Assembly (NCBI GenBank): GCA_947626995.1
Contig: CANQUI010000026.1
Location: 1-34,127, forward strand
DNA: 34,127 bases
Reading direction: 5' to 3'
Source: an uncultured Eisenbergiella sp.
Lineage (GTDB): Bacteria > Bacillota > Clostridia > Lachnospirales > Lachnospiraceae
The notes below the pieces were generated by a model. That model ran no database searches, was not told where the DNA came from, and saw only the letters and a program-made list of their open reading frames with translations. Shown here piece after piece: positions 33,979-34,127 of the stretch (its first letter is position 1; each line of letters opens with the position of its first letter). The position numbers and the translations under genes are program-made.

Positions 33979-34024
33979 GGACTGTCATATATACCTTTTC
34001 ACTGTAAAGGCAATATGACAGCCC
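33979..34024. terminator. Bidirectional terminator between aroE and the next gene
   Basis: CTGTCATAT (33982-33990) pairs with ATATGACAG (34013-34021), with an inner CCTTT/AAAGG stem. On the plus strand CCC and six T residues follow. It lies 48 nt past the aroE stop and 27 nt past the end of the minus-strand gene on its other side. Confidence 0.75.
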
Positions 34025-34050
34025 TTTTTTCTCTATGGCCGTCCCTGCGT

Positions 34051-34127
34051 TTATGCTTCCTGCACTTCCACTTTCCTGTTCACTCTGGCCTTCACCTCAG
34101 CCTGAACCTCGCTGATGAACTGCTGGA
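34051..34127 (-). CDS. 3' end of an unidentified gene
   Basis: A minus-strand frame is open from the window edge to the TAA at 34053-34051 and ends in QQFISEVQAEVKARVNRKVE, then VQEA. The charged, heptad-like pattern suggests a C-terminal helix. About 25 codons are too few to name a family. The terminator at 33979-34024 sits just beyond the stop, which supports a real gene end. Confidence 0.55.
   Translation of the reverse strand, partial: QQFISEVQAEVKARVNRKVEVQEA

Overview
The window looks like chromosomal DNA from a spore-forming gut Firmicute of the Lachnospiraceae type (Blautia or a relative). The evidence is an adjacent spoIIGA-sigE pair with a Spo0A-type promoter, a 663-residue GH31 alpha-glucosidase of the Ruminococcus/Blautia obeum kind, split aroD and aroE genes, and Gram-positive ribosome binding sites. 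No rRNA or tRNA genes were seen. Taxonomy is inferred from gene content only.

Positions 1-25740 hold a large exopolysaccharide/surface-glycan locus, nearly all on the minus strand. A promoter at 25708-25736 should drive 18 genes that end at a terminator at 2712-2746. In transcription order these are: a membrane-anchored metallophosphoesterase; two paralogous Wzz-like proteins, one with a 9 x 12-residue repeat tail and the next with a degenerate GGDEF-like tail; a Wzy-like polymerase; a GT4 glycosyltransferase; an acyltransferase-3; a hexapeptide O-acetyltransferase; a GT2; licA, licC, a BCCT transporter and licD (a phosphocholine import, activation and transfer module); a second GT4; a sulfotransferase-like protein; a Wzx flippase; and three exported proteins (SGNH hydrolase, calcineurin-type phosphoesterase, DUF4832-like protein). 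A second unit (promoter 2483-2511) encodes the initiating sugar-1-phosphate transferase, followed by a 38-codon GHMP sugar-kinase stump and a decayed coiled-coil gene. It ends at a terminator at 328-355. The left edge carries 22-bp-period repeats that resemble the end of an insertion sequence.

The predicted product is a Wzx/Wzy-made surface polysaccharide started on undecaprenyl phosphate, O-acylated, probably decorated with phosphocholine and possibly sulfated. The usual tyrosine kinase/phosphatase pair of Gram-positive capsule loci is absent. The two Wzz paralogues with unusual cytoplasmic tails may take its place in length control.

Positions 25740-34127 are mostly core genome: a GH31 glucosidase, sigE and spoIIGA (minus), then an accessory two-gene ATPase plus TOPRIM-like pair that resembles split OLD/RloAB/PARIS-type defence modules, then aroD (minus) and aroE (plus), and the 3' end of an unidentified minus-strand gene.

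The main points of novelty are the Wzz-GGDEF-like fusion with its repeat-tailed paralogue, the lic module built around a BCCT transporter, a kinase-lobe relic at the end of LicC, the ATPase/TOPRIM pair, and a promoter sequence shared by three places in the locus.
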